Assembly: GCA_015061915.1 (NCBI GenBank)
Contig: SUVR01000003.1
Coordinates: 124,001-188,000, forward strand
Origin: Lentisphaerota bacterium
GTDB lineage: Bacteria; Verrucomicrobiota; Lentisphaeria; Victivallales; UBA1829
Length of the DNA stretch: 64,000 nucleotides
Direction of reading: 5' to 3'
A model generated the notes under the pieces. That model saw nothing but the letters and a program-made list of their open reading frames with translations. It was not told where the DNA came from and made no database searches. The stretch's first letter is position 1, and each line of letters starts with the position of its first letter. The position numbers and the translations under genes were made by a program. Below, in pieces: positions 19,017 through 29,438 of this stretch.

Positions 19017-19121
19017 ATTTTTTCTCTCCGGTTAGTACGATTGGGGACTCTTTTTTAATATAAAATGTCATCCTGTAATCGTCAAGGGGAAAAAAGAAAA
19101 AGTTGTAAAAAATCCACGGCT

Positions 19122-19625
19122 TTACCGGTTCTGACGGAGCTGATAGACCGGCAGAGCGATCCCGCGGTTGAAAAAGAATCCTCTTTCCGGTTCAATAAAA
19201 CCGTGCCAGATACTGCCCGGAGGGATGAGAAGTCCCCGGATGAAAACCTGCTGCGTTGTCCCGTTCAGATAGCCCACTGTCCCGCCGCGCAGAGGCAGAA
19301 TTGCATTGATCGTAACCGGTTCCCCATTCTTTTTCAATGGGTTCCATACATTCGCCGGCAGGGAACGCCCCCGCATGACCAGATAGTTTTGCAGGTCGGC
19401 AAGAGACTGTTCCATCAGATCACTGTACCGGACAGTACGGACCATGATCCCCCAATCGCCATCCGTTCCATCCGGTGGATGTGTGACCAGATGTACCCGG
19501 GTGAACAGGGGCGTGACATTCGTGATGTTGTATAGTGTTTCGCCGTTCTTCAGGATCAGATCCAGCGCACGGCACGGTATGGCGGCACAGAAAAGCACCG
19601 CACAGAGAACAAAATATTTTTTCAT
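19122..19625 (-). CDS. Hypothetical secreted protein
   Basis: Signal peptide MKKYFVLCAVLFCAAIPCRA; strand placement fits the flanking operon. Confidence 0.6.
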   Translation of the reverse strand: MKKYFVLCAVLFCAAIPCRALDLILKNGETLYNITNVTPLFTRVHLVTHPPDGTDGDWGIMVRTVRYSDLMEQSLADLQNYLVMRGRSLPANVWNPLKKNGEPVTINAILPLRGGTVGYLNGTTQQVFIRGLLIPPGSIWHGFIEPERGFFFNRGIALPVYQLRQNR

Positions 19626-19674
19626 AGGCTGCCTCCTCCTTTTGTGAGGTTAGACAGCCCATTCCCCGTGTTGT

Positions 19675-20793
19675 TCAGAGAGAATCCCGCTCTTCAGCCC
19701 ACTGACGGATCCGTTTTTCCGTGACCGCCAGCTGATCGCCCTGCAGCGAAGTGACGAACAGACGGAAATATTCCTCCCAGATCTCATGCAGCATCCGGAT
19801 GAACCCGACCCGTTCTTCCAGACGGGCATTCACTTCCATCTCCTCCCCTTCCGGCAGGGAAAGTCCGGTGAACGCAAAAGTATCTGCATCAAAGGTGAAG
19901 GTCCATTTTTCCGCATCGTTACGGGCAAGGATGATCTTGGCTTTTTTCAGCTTTTTACCCACCTGCAGAGCGGCTTTTGCTTCCGCAGAGGAGAGCGGAT
20001 TGCCTTTTTTGACCACGCTTTCGCCCGCACCGCAGAGTTCCGGATCTTTCGCCTTGGCGGGAGAGAAAGCAAAATTCAGCGGTCCCATAACGGAGATCGC
20101 CACATTGCCGAGTTTTTCTGTACGGCAGACAAACGGATCTTTTTCAGAGCAGTACCAGAGCCAGGTGAGGAAATCGCGCCCCGGCATCGGTTCATCTTCC
20201 GTACCTTTTTCCGAGGTGAACTTCAGAGAGGGAATATCGGCTTCCGTTCCCTGGAACAGCTTGATCATCAATTCGTTGGGCGTGATCGGCACCGGCTCCA
20301 CGCTGACCGCACGGAGAAATTCCGCCACAAAAACATCAAACGCCGCCGCAGAACTGCCGCCGAAGTAAAGAACATTGCTCACCCGGTCCACAATGCAGGG
20401 CGTGGCAGAGATACTGGGCGGCATTTTCATCAGATTTTTTTCGATGGCTTCTTCTTTGATCTGCGCCCGTTCCTTCTTGGTCAGTACGATCTTATCCGAG
20501 GCCTGCATCAGTGCCAGTTCCTCCCGGCGGCAGATGGCATTCAGCAGCTGCGCAGGGATCTTCCGTTCCGCTTTCCGCAGATTGATATAGAGATGTCCGC
20601 CGCAAATACAGGTGGAGTCATCGATTTTGGTTTCCAGAAGGTGTCTGCCGCTGACCCAACCCAGGACGGCTTCCTGCTTCACTTCGTCCAACATCCCGCC
20701 TTTGTATTTTGAAAAGCAGGCGAGAAAATCCTCCGGCAGTTCGCCGTTGAGGGGACAGATCATAAGGGCGGTGGAACCGGTTTCAAAAGACAT
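19675..20793 (-). CDS. RdgC-like recombination-associated protein
   Basis: Full-length protein with RdgC-like features including GRDFLTWLWYCSE and an N-terminal LLETKIDDSTCICGGHLYINLRKAERKIP segment. Confidence 0.6.
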   Translation of the reverse strand: MSFETGSTALMICPLNGELPEDFLACFSKYKGGMLDEVKQEAVLGWVSGRHLLETKIDDSTCICGGHLYINLRKAERKIPAQLLNAICRREELALMQASDKIVLTKKERAQIKEEAIEKNLMKMPPSISATPCIVDRVSNVLYFGGSSAAAFDVFVAEFLRAVSVEPVPITPNELMIKLFQGTEADIPSLKFTSEKGTEDEPMPGRDFLTWLWYCSEKDPFVCRTEKLGNVAISVMGPLNFAFSPAKAKDPELCGAGESVVKKGNPLSSAEAKAALQVGKKLKKAKIILARNDAEKWTFTFDADTFAFTGLSLPEGEEMEVNARLEERVGFIRMLHEIWEEYFRLFVTSLQGDQLAVTEKRIRQWAEERDSL

Positions 20794-20825
20794 AATAAAT
20801 TCTCCTTGTTTTTTTGTTGTAACAA

Positions 20826-21305
20826 TTACATTCCAAGCGCTTTACGGAGTTCGATCTGGAACTCCTGAATATCCTGTTCATCCGGCTGACCGCTGGCATT
20901 GTCCAGACCAAGTCTGCCGGTTTGATCCACATACCAGTCCGCCGTGACACCGGACCCGAATGAGACGGAGCCGGACATAGCAAAACCGGGTCTCTGGATG
21001 GGGCTGACCGAGACCGTTGTCGCACCGCGGACTTTTGCTGCACCATCCGGAGCAGGTGACGCCGGTTCAGCCGGGGCGGATGCCGGAGCTTCCTCTGCCT
21101 TCTTTTCTTCCGGGGCGGGTGCTGCGGCAGCCGCCTTTTCCGCTTCCTTCTTTTCCAGTACGGATTCGATTTCAGCGGCAAGGAGTCTCAGCTCCATAAA
21201 ACGGATCTTCACACCCTGTGCGGACAAGGCATCCTGAATCGCCGTCAGGCTCATTCCTGCAGCGGTTTTATCTGCGATAAACTGTTTGATTTCTTCCTGT
21301 GTCAT
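20826..21305 (-). CDS. Hypothetical Ala/Pro-rich protein upstream of the rdgC-like gene
   Basis: ORF MTQEEIKQFIADKTAAGMSLTAIQDALSAQGVKIRFMELRLLAAEIE..., short gap to the rdgC-like gene, same strand. Confidence 0.6.
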   Translation of the reverse strand: MTQEEIKQFIADKTAAGMSLTAIQDALSAQGVKIRFMELRLLAAEIESVLEKKEAEKAAAAAPAPEEKKAEEAPASAPAEPASPAPDGAAKVRGATTVSVSPIQRPGFAMSGSVSFGSGVTADWYVDQTGRLGLDNASGQPDEQDIQEFQIELRKALGM

Positions 21306-21527
21306 GGTTCATCTCCCGGTAATATGGATTGCATCAAAAGAATTTTGTTGTAATGTAACACCGGATCCGGATTTTGCAAGGAGCCGGAATGAAAAAAATC
21401 CATGCCGCCGCCGGAGGAAAAATCTTTTTGCAAAAAAGATCGAAAAGCATGGATCAGAGGGGTTGAAAAGGGAAAGAAATATGCTACTGTAAAGCGTTTT
21501 TCAAAAAAATGGAACAGGAGTGAAAAA

Positions 21528-22763
21528 ATGCGCAGCCGTACAAATATGATCCGGGAAAATCAGCTTGCCGAAAGCGGAGAGAACCCGGAACCCACATCTG
21601 CCATGCTGGAGGGCGTTCTGCTCATCAGTGTGGCGCTGGTGCTGCTGCTGTTTGGGCTGGCGATCCTCTTTTCCACCTCTGCCAGTACTGCAGGCGTGAC
21701 GCTGTTCTTCAAACAGACGATCTGGGCGATCGCCGGTCTTTTTGCCGGTGGGATTTGTGTCCTGGTGGGATACCGGACTTTTTCCAATCACAGCATGATT
21801 TTTCTGATCCTGCTCCTGATCCTCCTGCTGCTGCCGGTTACGGTGATGCGGCGGGCAGTGAACGGGGCATACCGCTGGATCGCGCTCGGTCCTGTCCGGA
21901 TCCAGCCTTCGGAATTCGCAAAAGTCGTACTGGTGCTGTTTTGTGCAAACTTTATCGCACGGCGGTCACGGGCTTTGGAAACGGCTCCCTTCAAAAAAAT
22001 CATTCTGCCTCTGACCGGTGTCCTCGCAGTGATCGCCCTGCTGGTGATGCTGGGGCGGGACCTGGGAACAACTGCCCTGCTTGCCGCTCTGTTCTTCGCT
22101 CTGCTCTGGATCGGCGGTTTGCCTGCCTGGTATGTACTGCCTCTGCCTCTGCTGGGGATCGCCGGTTTCCTGTTCATTCACGTGCCCTGGATCCAGAAGA
22201 TCCTCTTTTCCATCGGGATCCTCAACGATTACCGGTTGAAGCGTCTGACTTCCTACACCAACCCGCAGTATTATGCCAATGACGACGGTTTTCAGCTTTG
22301 GCAGTCTCAGAAAGCTCTGGGATCCGGGCACTGGTTCGGATTGGGGCTGACGGACAGCCGGTTCAAACGGAATTATCTGCCCGAAGCGCATACGGACTTC
22401 ATCCTTTCCATTGCCGGTGAGGAACTGGGGTTCGTGGCGATGATCGTGGTCATGTTCTTCTATTTGCTGTTGACCCTGCTCGGTTTTATTATCGCATACA
22501 AAGCCCGGACTCGCCAGGGAAGGATCATTGCTTTCGGTATGTCGGCATTTATCGGGTTGCAGGCGTTTATCAATATCGGTGTGATTTGCGGCGCGCTGCC
22601 CACAAAGGGAATGCCCGCTCCGCTGATCAGTTACGGCGGCAGTAATCTTATGACCTGTCTGGCAGCGATCGGGTTGATCTTCAGCGTGGCGCTGGATACC
22701 GTGAAGCCGGATTATGCTGACCGGATCCATGAACGGCTCTTTGCGTTCTTCCGGAAAAAATAA
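21528..22763 (+). CDS. ftsW: FtsW/RodA/SpoVE family peptidoglycan glycosyltransferase, probably FtsW
   Basis: Ten-TM-like protein; YRWIALGPVRIQPSEFAKVVLVLF, AHTDFILSIAGEELGF, PLISYGGSNLMTCLAAIGLI; AGGAG before ATG at 21528; murG immediately downstream. Confidence 0.93.
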   Translation: MRSRTNMIRENQLAESGENPEPTSAMLEGVLLISVALVLLLFGLAILFSTSASTAGVTLFFKQTIWAIAGLFAGGICVLVGYRTFSNHSMIFLILLLILLLLPVTVMRRAVNGAYRWIALGPVRIQPSEFAKVVLVLFCANFIARRSRALETAPFKKIILPLTGVLAVIALLVMLGRDLGTTALLAALFFALLWIGGLPAWYVLPLPLLGIAGFLFIHVPWIQKILFSIGILNDYRLKRLTSYTNPQYYANDDGFQLWQSQKALGSGHWFGLGLTDSRFKRNYLPEAHTDFILSIAGEELGFVAMIVVMFFYLLLTLLGFIIAYKARTRQGRIIAFGMSAFIGLQAFINIGVICGALPTKGMPAPLISYGGSNLMTCLAAIGLIFSVALDTVKPDYADRIHERLFAFFRKK

Positions 22764-22781
22764 AAAATAATCAGGAGCAAT

Positions 22782-23891
22782 TTGCTGAATATGAAAGACT
22801 TGAAACGGATTGCCATTACCTGCGGCGGAACCGGTGGACATTTCAACCCCGGCTTGAGTATTGCCCAGGAGTTCAATGCCGCCGGCGGGGAGGCGATCCT
22901 GCTGTTGGGCGGAAAACACGCGGAGAAACAGTTGAAGATCGCTGCTGAATGCGGCGTGAAAGCATACAAGATCCCCGCATCGCCGTTGAGTAAAAATCTG
23001 TTCCGCCTGATCCGGTTCGCTCTGGATGCCCTCAAAGGACGCAACCTCTGCCGGAAGATCATGCAGGAACATAAGGTACAGGCGCTCCTCTCGATGGGCA
23101 GCTATACTTCCATTCCCCCCTATCTGGCGGCGTACAGCCGGAAAATTCCTTTTTTCCTGCACGATGGCAATGCCCGGCTGGGAAAAGCAAATCTTGCCAT
23201 GAGCAAACGGGCGAAAGCCTTTGCCTTTTCTTTTCCCTCGGTCAACGCTTCCGGTGTGAAATGTCCGGCGGAGCTGACCGGATTCCCCCTGCGTGCCCAG
23301 CTCCTGCACTCCCATCTTTCCAGAGAGGAGGCATTTGCAAAGATCAATGAAACTTTCGGTGCCACATTCGATCCGGAACAGCCCACGCTTCTGGTCTTCG
23401 GCGGAAGTCTCGGCGCAGAGCGGATCAACCGGAATATCGACTTTACCAGCCCCGATTTGCAGGTGATCCATCTTACCGGACCGGGCAAGAAGGAGCAGGC
23501 GGAGACCTGTTACGCCGGAAAGCCGAACAAAGTGCTGGTGCTGGAATCTTTTGAAGATATGGGGCTGCTCTATACCGCAGCAGATTTCGTGATCTCACGT
23601 GCCGGAGGAAGTACCGTTTCCGAACTGGCATACTTCGGAAAATATGCTCTTCTGATCCCGTATCCGTTTGCAGCTCAACAACATCAGGATGACAACGCTG
23701 CGTGGCTCGCCTCGGCGGGCGGCGCAGAAGTGGTGGCAGATGCCGATTGCACGGCAACGCTGTTCCGGTCTATGATCGACCGTTGGGTCGCAAACCGGGA
23801 CGCCATTCTTGCCGCCGGGGAACGGAGCAGAGCGCTTGCCATGCCGGATGCCGCTGCAAAAGTCATTGCCATGATCCGCAAATATTTGTAA
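22782..23891 (+). CDS. murG: UDP-GlcNAc:undecaprenyl-PP-MurNAc-pentapeptide GlcNAc transferase
   Basis: IAITCGGTGGHFNPGLSIA, LSMGSYTSIPPYLAA, LLVFGGSLGAERIN, VISRAGGSTVSELAYFGKYALLIPYPFAAQQHQDDNA. TTG or ATG (22791) start. Confidence 0.95.
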   Translation: MLNMKDLKRIAITCGGTGGHFNPGLSIAQEFNAAGGEAILLLGGKHAEKQLKIAAECGVKAYKIPASPLSKNLFRLIRFALDALKGRNLCRKIMQEHKVQALLSMGSYTSIPPYLAAYSRKIPFFLHDGNARLGKANLAMSKRAKAFAFSFPSVNASGVKCPAELTGFPLRAQLLHSHLSREEAFAKINETFGATFDPEQPTLLVFGGSLGAERINRNIDFTSPDLQVIHLTGPGKKEQAETCYAGKPNKVLVLESFEDMGLLYTAADFVISRAGGSTVSELAYFGKYALLIPYPFAAQQHQDDNAAWLASAGGAEVVADADCTATLFRSMIDRWVANRDAILAAGERSRALAMPDAAAKVIAMIRKYL

Positions 23892-23937
23892 GGATATATC
23901 CACAATAATATAGAACAACTTAATTTCGGAGTGTTTT

Positions 23938-25317
23938 ATGAACCGGAGTCTTGTTGCGAATCCTGCCCTTCTTGCATCGTTTCAGGCGAAAGCCGATGCC
24001 ATGAAAGAGGCGTGTCTGAATTCGGAAAATATCGATTTTTCCGCCATCACCGGCACCTGTTATTACGTCAGCGAAAACGGAGACGATGCCAACGACGGCT
24101 TGACACCGGCGACACCGATCCGGACGCTGGAACAAGTCAATGCCCTGTCCCTTCAGTCGGGTGATGCGGTCCTTTTCCGGCGCGGCGATATGTTCCGCGG
24201 GACGGTTGTCGCTTGCAGCGGCGTCCTTTATTCTGCGTACGGGGAGGGTGCGAAACCGGTGATCTGCGCGTCCCGTCAGAACTATGCGGATCCCGCGCTC
24301 TGGGTGGAAACCTGTATTCCGGATGTCTGGCGCTGCACGCTGCCGATGAACAATGCGGGGCTGATCACTTTTGATCACGATCCCCGGACGATCGGAAAAT
24401 ATGATGCGCAGCTTGGTTGGCTGCTGCCCGGACATGATGCCGATGGATACCGTCATCTGGAACAGGCGGCGGATCTGGAATTCTGGTGCAATCTTGAAAC
24501 GCAAACGCTTTATCTCAAAAGTGTTGGTGCAAATCCGGGTGAACGGTTTGGCAGAATGGAGATCGCAGAAAACGTGCATGCCTTCAAGTTGTGGAATGGC
24601 GTGGGACAGGTGACGATCGACAATCTCCACATCACCCTTTGCGGCGGACACGGCGTCAGTGCAATGTGGGACGTGTACGATTTGGAAGTGCGGAACTGTA
24701 TTTTTGACTACATCGGCGGCTCTGTGTGGAGTGTGGCGCGTCTGATCCGTTACGGGAATGCGGTGGAGATCTTCGGGGGATGTCACAATTACCATGTGTT
24801 CAACAACTGGATCTACCAGATCTACGATACCGGGATCACTCATCAGTGCAACGACTGCAAGGATCTGGATGCGACTCAGGAAAATGTGGAGTATCACGAC
24901 AACCTGATCGAATACTGTTTCTGGAGTATTGAATATTACAACAGCCGGAACCGGTACGGCATCACCCGGAATATTTTTGTGCATGGTAATTTCTGCCGGT
25001 TCGGCGGCGATGGCTGGGGGTGCCGTCTCCGGAAGGAACGGATCCCTATGTACAGTTTCGGTTATCCTGCCGATGAAACGGAAAATTACCGCACGGAAAA
25101 CAATATTTTTGAGTTGAGCAGCGGCTATATTTATCTGCACGGAGCTTTTGTGGAGCCGGAAGGTGCCCTGTCGTTCCGCGGGAATACCTATATTCAGCAC
25201 GCGGGCGGAAAATTTGCGCTGTGGGGGAAGGATAACGAAATTCCGTTGTCCGGAGCGGAAAATTTTCTGGATAACATACTGAAGGAAACCGGTTACACCC
25301 TGATCACCGTGGAATAA
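23938..25317 (+). CDS. Right-handed parallel beta-helix repeat protein
   Basis: YYVSENGDDANDGLTPATPIRTLEQVNAL..GDAVLFRRGDMFRG, typical N-terminus of pectate-lyase-like beta-helix proteins. Confidence 0.75.
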   Translation: MNRSLVANPALLASFQAKADAMKEACLNSENIDFSAITGTCYYVSENGDDANDGLTPATPIRTLEQVNALSLQSGDAVLFRRGDMFRGTVVACSGVLYSAYGEGAKPVICASRQNYADPALWVETCIPDVWRCTLPMNNAGLITFDHDPRTIGKYDAQLGWLLPGHDADGYRHLEQAADLEFWCNLETQTLYLKSVGANPGERFGRMEIAENVHAFKLWNGVGQVTIDNLHITLCGGHGVSAMWDVYDLEVRNCIFDYIGGSVWSVARLIRYGNAVEIFGGCHNYHVFNNWIYQIYDTGITHQCNDCKDLDATQENVEYHDNLIEYCFWSIEYYNSRNRYGITRNIFVHGNFCRFGGDGWGCRLRKERIPMYSFGYPADETENYRTENNIFELSSGYIYLHGAFVEPEGALSFRGNTYIQHAGGKFALWGKDNEIPLSGAENFLDNILKETGYTLITVE

Positions 25318-25364
25318 AATTCCGTTTTTTTGAGCGTAAGCGGATCGGACTCCGGAAAAAAGCA

Positions 25365-25392
25365 TTGTACTTTTCAAAGTACGGTGTATATT
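25365..25392 (+). promoter_or_regulatory. Candidate sigma70-type promoter upstream of the MATE pair
   Basis: TTGTAC (25365-25370), 16-nt spacer, TATATT (25387-25392). Confidence 0.55.
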
Positions 25393-25432
25393 ATATGCTC
25401 AAAAAATCAGAAATAAATCAGGAATTTTATCT

Positions 25433-26806
25433 ATGGAAGATATGACCAAAGGGAGTCCGCTGCGGCAAATCCTTCGTTTTGCATTTCCGGTATTGCTCGC
25501 CAATCTCTGCCAACAAGCTTACCGGATCGCAGATGCGGCAGTCGTGGGGCGTTATCTCGGGAAAGAGGCACTTTCTTCAGTGGTGGGGGCTTCGGAAACG
25601 CTTCTTTTTATCTCGATCAGTTTCTTTCTGGGGTTGTCCTACGGGATGCCGATTATCACCGGACAATGTTTCGGCGCAAAGGATTACATCAATGTCCGTC
25701 GTTCGATCGGGCTTTCCGTACTGGTGATCAGCGGTCTTGCGCTCCCGTTGATGCTGACTGCCGGTTTTTCCACGGAATGGATGCTCCACCTGATGAATAC
25801 GCCGGAAAATCTGGTCAGTGGGGCTGCCAGTTATATGAAGGTCCTGTTCTTTACCGGGGTGATCAACGTGCTTCTTCTTCTGTTGATCTCGGTGATCCGG
25901 GTACTGGGCGACAGTATGGCGGCGTTGTTTATCATGGTTTGTTCCTGTGTTTTGAATATCGGTCTGAATGTGCTGTTCGTTGCGGTATTCGGCTGGGGGA
26001 TCCCCGGTGTTGCCTGGGCAACGGTGACTGCGCAGTTTATCCCGTTGGTTTTGGGTGTGATTTACTTCTGTTGGAAGATGCCTCAATTTGTACCGCATTT
26101 TGCTGACCTGAAATGGGGCTGGAATTTTATCTGGCAGCACTTGCGTGTGGCGATACCTGCCGGTTTCCAGAATGTGGTGGTGGCATTTGGGACGGTGATC
26201 GTCCAGTATGCGGTCAATAGTCTTGGTGAGGATGCCGTAGGTGGAATTTCTGCTACAGCCGCATTGGGGGGACTGGTCTATATGCCGTTGTTTGCCATTG
26301 CTGCCGCGCTTTCCACCTTCTGTGCACAGAATTTCGGAGCGCAGAATCTGCGCCGGATCATTGTCGGGGTGCGGAGAACCGCTGTGATCATTATGGTCTA
26401 TGTTGCAGTATCCACGATTCTGGTATGGATATTTGCACCGTTCCTTGCCACGATCTTTCTGCCGGAAACGGCTGAAAATGCCGAAACGATCCGGTATGGA
26501 ATACGGTTTTTACGTTTGCTTTCACCGTTCTATGTGGTACTGGGATTCCTCTTCATCTGTTCCCCGCCTCTTACCGGAATGGGGTATCCAAAAGCCCCGT
26601 TCTGGTCCGGAATTATGGAAATGATCATGCGTTGTGCATGTGCTTTGGTATTGACTAAATTCATCGGGTTCGATGGCGCTTGTCTGGCACATCCGGTGGC
26701 ATGGTTCGGAGCTGCTGTTATTGTGGTCCCGGATTATCTCCGGAAGATCCGGAAACTCAAACGGGACGGCATTCCGGTCCGCATCGAACGGGCGACCGAA
26801 TTATAA
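25433..26806 (+). CDS. MATE family efflux transporter
   Basis: MTKGSPLRQILRFAFPVLLANLCQQAYRIADAAVVGRYLGKEALSSVVG; 12-TM pattern. Confidence 0.93.
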   Translation: MEDMTKGSPLRQILRFAFPVLLANLCQQAYRIADAAVVGRYLGKEALSSVVGASETLLFISISFFLGLSYGMPIITGQCFGAKDYINVRRSIGLSVLVISGLALPLMLTAGFSTEWMLHLMNTPENLVSGAASYMKVLFFTGVINVLLLLLISVIRVLGDSMAALFIMVCSCVLNIGLNVLFVAVFGWGIPGVAWATVTAQFIPLVLGVIYFCWKMPQFVPHFADLKWGWNFIWQHLRVAIPAGFQNVVVAFGTVIVQYAVNSLGEDAVGGISATAALGGLVYMPLFAIAAALSTFCAQNFGAQNLRRIIVGVRRTAVIIMVYVAVSTILVWIFAPFLATIFLPETAENAETIRYGIRFLRLLSPFYVVLGFLFICSPPLTGMGYPKAPFWSGIMEMIMRCACALVLTKFIGFDGACLAHPVAWFGAAVIVVPDYLRKIRKLKRDGIPVRIERATEL

Positions 26807-26823
26807 AAGAAGGAATTTTTCTT

Positions 26824-28212
26824 ATGAGCAGAATGAAAGATATGACTGTTGGTGACCCCTTGTGGCAGATCCTGACTTTTTCCGCACCGCTTTTTGCGAT
26901 GAACCTGTTGTACCTGAGCTATGCGGTCGTCAATACGTATGTTGCCGGTAACACCCTCGGTCCAGCGGCTCTGGCGGCGATCGGCAGCGCTATGGGCGGA
27001 CTGCATTACTGCGTGTTCGGGTTCTTCAACGGCATGACAAGTGGTTTTACCGTTGTGACCGGTCAGCGCTTCGGGGCGAAAGATATGGCAAATGTCCGCC
27101 GTTCCATTGGTACTTCTTTCATCCTTTGTGCCTGTATCTCCCTGCCCCTGCTCATCCTGGCGGGATGCAGCGCTGAAGCCGCACTCCAGCTGCTCCGGAC
27201 TCCTGCGAAAGTCATTGGAAACGCCACCATGTACCTGCGGATCCTGTTCTTTTTCAGCTTTTTGAACATTATGCACCTGTTGCTGAACTCGATCCTGCGG
27301 GCGCTGGGCGACAGCAAAACGCCCCTTTACTTTTCCATCTACGGCACCCTTGCCAACATCGGGATGAATCTATTGCTGGTACTTTACTTCCGGCTCGGTG
27401 TCGCCGGCGTGGCGTGGGCAACGATCTTTTCCCAGAGTACCGCTGCCATCTTCTGCGCGACATACGCCCTGTGGAAAATGCCCATCCTGCGCCTGAAAAA
27501 AGAAGATTTGCGGATGGACTGGCGCTTCTCCTGGGAACACTTGCGGATCGCTTTGCCGATGGCATTGCAGTTCTCTGTCACATCGGTCGGGATGGTTGTC
27601 CTGCAATGGGCAGTCAACGACTTCGGACCGGAAGCACTGGGCGGGATCTCCGCCACCGGTCCGCTGGGAACACTGACGATCGCCCCGCTCTTTTCCATCG
27701 GGGTCGGGATCGCAACGTACGCCGCACAGAACTACGGCGCACGGAATCTTGCCCGGATCCGGGAAGGGGTCCGGAAGACTGCCTTTGTGGTGTTCTGCTT
27801 CACCCTCGCAACCAGTATTCTGATGTACATCTTTGCAGAACCGCTGGTCGACATCTTTGTGAAGGACGATGATCCCAATGCGGCAACGGTACTGGCATAC
27901 GGTACCCAATATTTGCGCCTGCAGGCTATGTTCTACGTGATCCTCGGTCAGCTTCTGATCTTCCGGAACGTTCAGCAGGGCATGGGTTACGCTTCCGCTC
28001 CCTTCTGGGCGGGCGTGGCGGAACTGGTCGCCCGTGTGGTGGGGGCTTTTGTCCTCGCACAGCTCTTCGGCTTTACCGGCGCTGCCCTCTCCCATCCGCT
28101 GGCATGGATCGGTGCAACGGTGGTTGTCTTCGGCGATTATGTCTTCACGATCCATAAACTGAAAAAGACCGGGATCCCGGTGCGGATCAAGACGGAAAAG
28201 AAAACCGCATAA
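26824..28212 (+). CDS. MATE family efflux transporter, tandem paralog
   Basis: MTVGDPLWQILTFSAPLFAMNLLYLSYAVVNTYVAGNTLGPAALAAIGS; ATG at 26824. Confidence 0.93.
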   Translation: MSRMKDMTVGDPLWQILTFSAPLFAMNLLYLSYAVVNTYVAGNTLGPAALAAIGSAMGGLHYCVFGFFNGMTSGFTVVTGQRFGAKDMANVRRSIGTSFILCACISLPLLILAGCSAEAALQLLRTPAKVIGNATMYLRILFFFSFLNIMHLLLNSILRALGDSKTPLYFSIYGTLANIGMNLLLVLYFRLGVAGVAWATIFSQSTAAIFCATYALWKMPILRLKKEDLRMDWRFSWEHLRIALPMALQFSVTSVGMVVLQWAVNDFGPEALGGISATGPLGTLTIAPLFSIGVGIATYAAQNYGARNLARIREGVRKTAFVVFCFTLATSILMYIFAEPLVDIFVKDDDPNAATVLAYGTQYLRLQAMFYVILGQLLIFRNVQQGMGYASAPFWAGVAELVARVVGAFVLAQLFGFTGAALSHPLAWIGATVVVFGDYVFTIHKLKKTGIPVRIKTEKKTA

Positions 28213-28239
28213 CTCTTGGAAAAAATTTTCAAAAAACGC

Positions 28240-28267
28240 TTGCATTTTTCTTTTGGCGGTTTATTTT
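28240..28267 (+). promoter_or_regulatory. Candidate sigma70-type promoter upstream of thyX
   Basis: TTGCAT (28240-28245), 16-nt spacer, TATTTT (28262-28267). Confidence 0.45.
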
Positions 28268-28322
28268 ACCGGAGTAAGTGTTTAGTTATAAATTGTTGTT
28301 AAAGACAAAGGACAGTGGAAAA

Positions 28323-29024
28323 ATGGCACAGCAGCACATCAACATTCCGCCCGAAAACCATGTGAGCGTTCTCGGCGGTCAGGGCTGGGTGGGACTGATC
28401 GACACCCTCGGAACCGAATCGACAATCGTTAACGCCGCCCGCGTTTCGTTCGGCAAGATCAAACAGGAAATGGATGACCGGGATGTGGGTCTGCTGAATT
28501 ACCTCATCGAAAACCGCCATACCTCCCCGCTGGAACACATCGTGTTCACCTTCAGCATCCATTGCCCCCTCTTCATCCGCGGTCAGTGGCACCGCCACCG
28601 CACCTGGTCCTACAACGAGATCAGCCGCCGCTATACCGAGATCGATATGGAATTCTACACCCCGGAACACCTGCGCCGTCAGGCGGAAACCAACCGTCAG
28701 GCAAGTGTGGAAGATGCGAACTTTGACGATGCCGCACTCCGGGAAATGATCCGCAAACAGAATACGGATTCCCTCAAGCTCTACAACGATCTGCTGGAAG
28801 CCGGTGTCTGCCGCGAACAGGCACGCGGCGTTCTGCCCCAGAACATGATGGTCACCTTCTGGGGTACCGTGGACCTGAACAACCTCCTGCACTTCCTGGA
28901 ACTGCGGGACAGCGAACACGCCCAGTGGGAAATCCGCGAGTATGCCAAGGCGATCAAGAAGCTTATCAAGCCGGTGATCCCCCATGTGGCGGCATACTAT
29001 GAAAGCAAAGGGCAGGTCTGGTAA
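28323..29024 (+). CDS. thyX: Flavin-dependent thymidylate synthase
   Basis: ThyX motif QWHRHRTWSYNEISRRYTE; NTSPLEH-like HTSPLEHIVFTF. Confidence 0.97.
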   Translation: MAQQHINIPPENHVSVLGGQGWVGLIDTLGTESTIVNAARVSFGKIKQEMDDRDVGLLNYLIENRHTSPLEHIVFTFSIHCPLFIRGQWHRHRTWSYNEISRRYTEIDMEFYTPEHLRRQAETNRQASVEDANFDDAALREMIRKQNTDSLKLYNDLLEAGVCREQARGVLPQNMMVTFWGTVDLNNLLHFLELRDSEHAQWEIREYAKAIKKLIKPVIPHVAAYYESKGQVW

Positions 29025-29055
29025 TAAGGAAAAAGCACTTTTTTCCGATCCGGAC

Positions 29056-29083
29056 TTGAACTTTTCAAAAATTATGTTATCTT
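29056..29083 (+). promoter_or_regulatory. Candidate sigma70-type promoter upstream of ferredoxin
   Basis: TTGAAC (29056-29061), 16-nt spacer, TATCTT (29078-29083). Confidence 0.45.
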
Positions 29084-29128
29084 AAAGATATACCCTAAGT
29101 AACTCAACCCTTATTGGAGGAAACGAAA

Positions 29129-29302
29129 ATGGCAGCTAAAGTCGAAACTGAAAAGTGCGTCGGTTGCGAAGCTTGCGTCGGGACTTGCCCCGTCAGCGCA
29201 ATCGCTATGAAAGATGGTGTCGCAGAAGTCAACGCTGATGAATGCATCGATTGCGGTGCTTGCGTCGGCGGTTGCCCCGCAGAAGCCATCGTCCAGGAAT
29301 AA
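29129..29302 (+). CDS. 2[4Fe-4S] ferredoxin
   Basis: CVGCEACVGTCPVSAI and CIDCGACVGGCPAEAI in a 57-aa protein. Confidence 0.96.
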   Translation: MAAKVETEKCVGCEACVGTCPVSAIAMKDGVAEVNADECIDCGACVGGCPAEAIVQE

Positions 29303-29327
29303 GTTTTTAACTTTTCCTCTACGGCAG

Positions 29328-29362
29328 ACCGGTCCGGAGTTCGCTCCGTGCCGGTTTTTTTT
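29328..29362 (+). terminator. Rho-independent terminator after ferredoxin
   Basis: ACCGGtCCGGAGttcgCTCCGtgCCGGT followed by a T-run. Confidence 0.75.
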
Positions 29363-29438
29363 GTGAAAATTTTTGAAAATGTGCTTGCATTTTTTTTGTG
29401 ATGGTATATTGTAGGACAATTAACCGGAAGGAGCAAGT

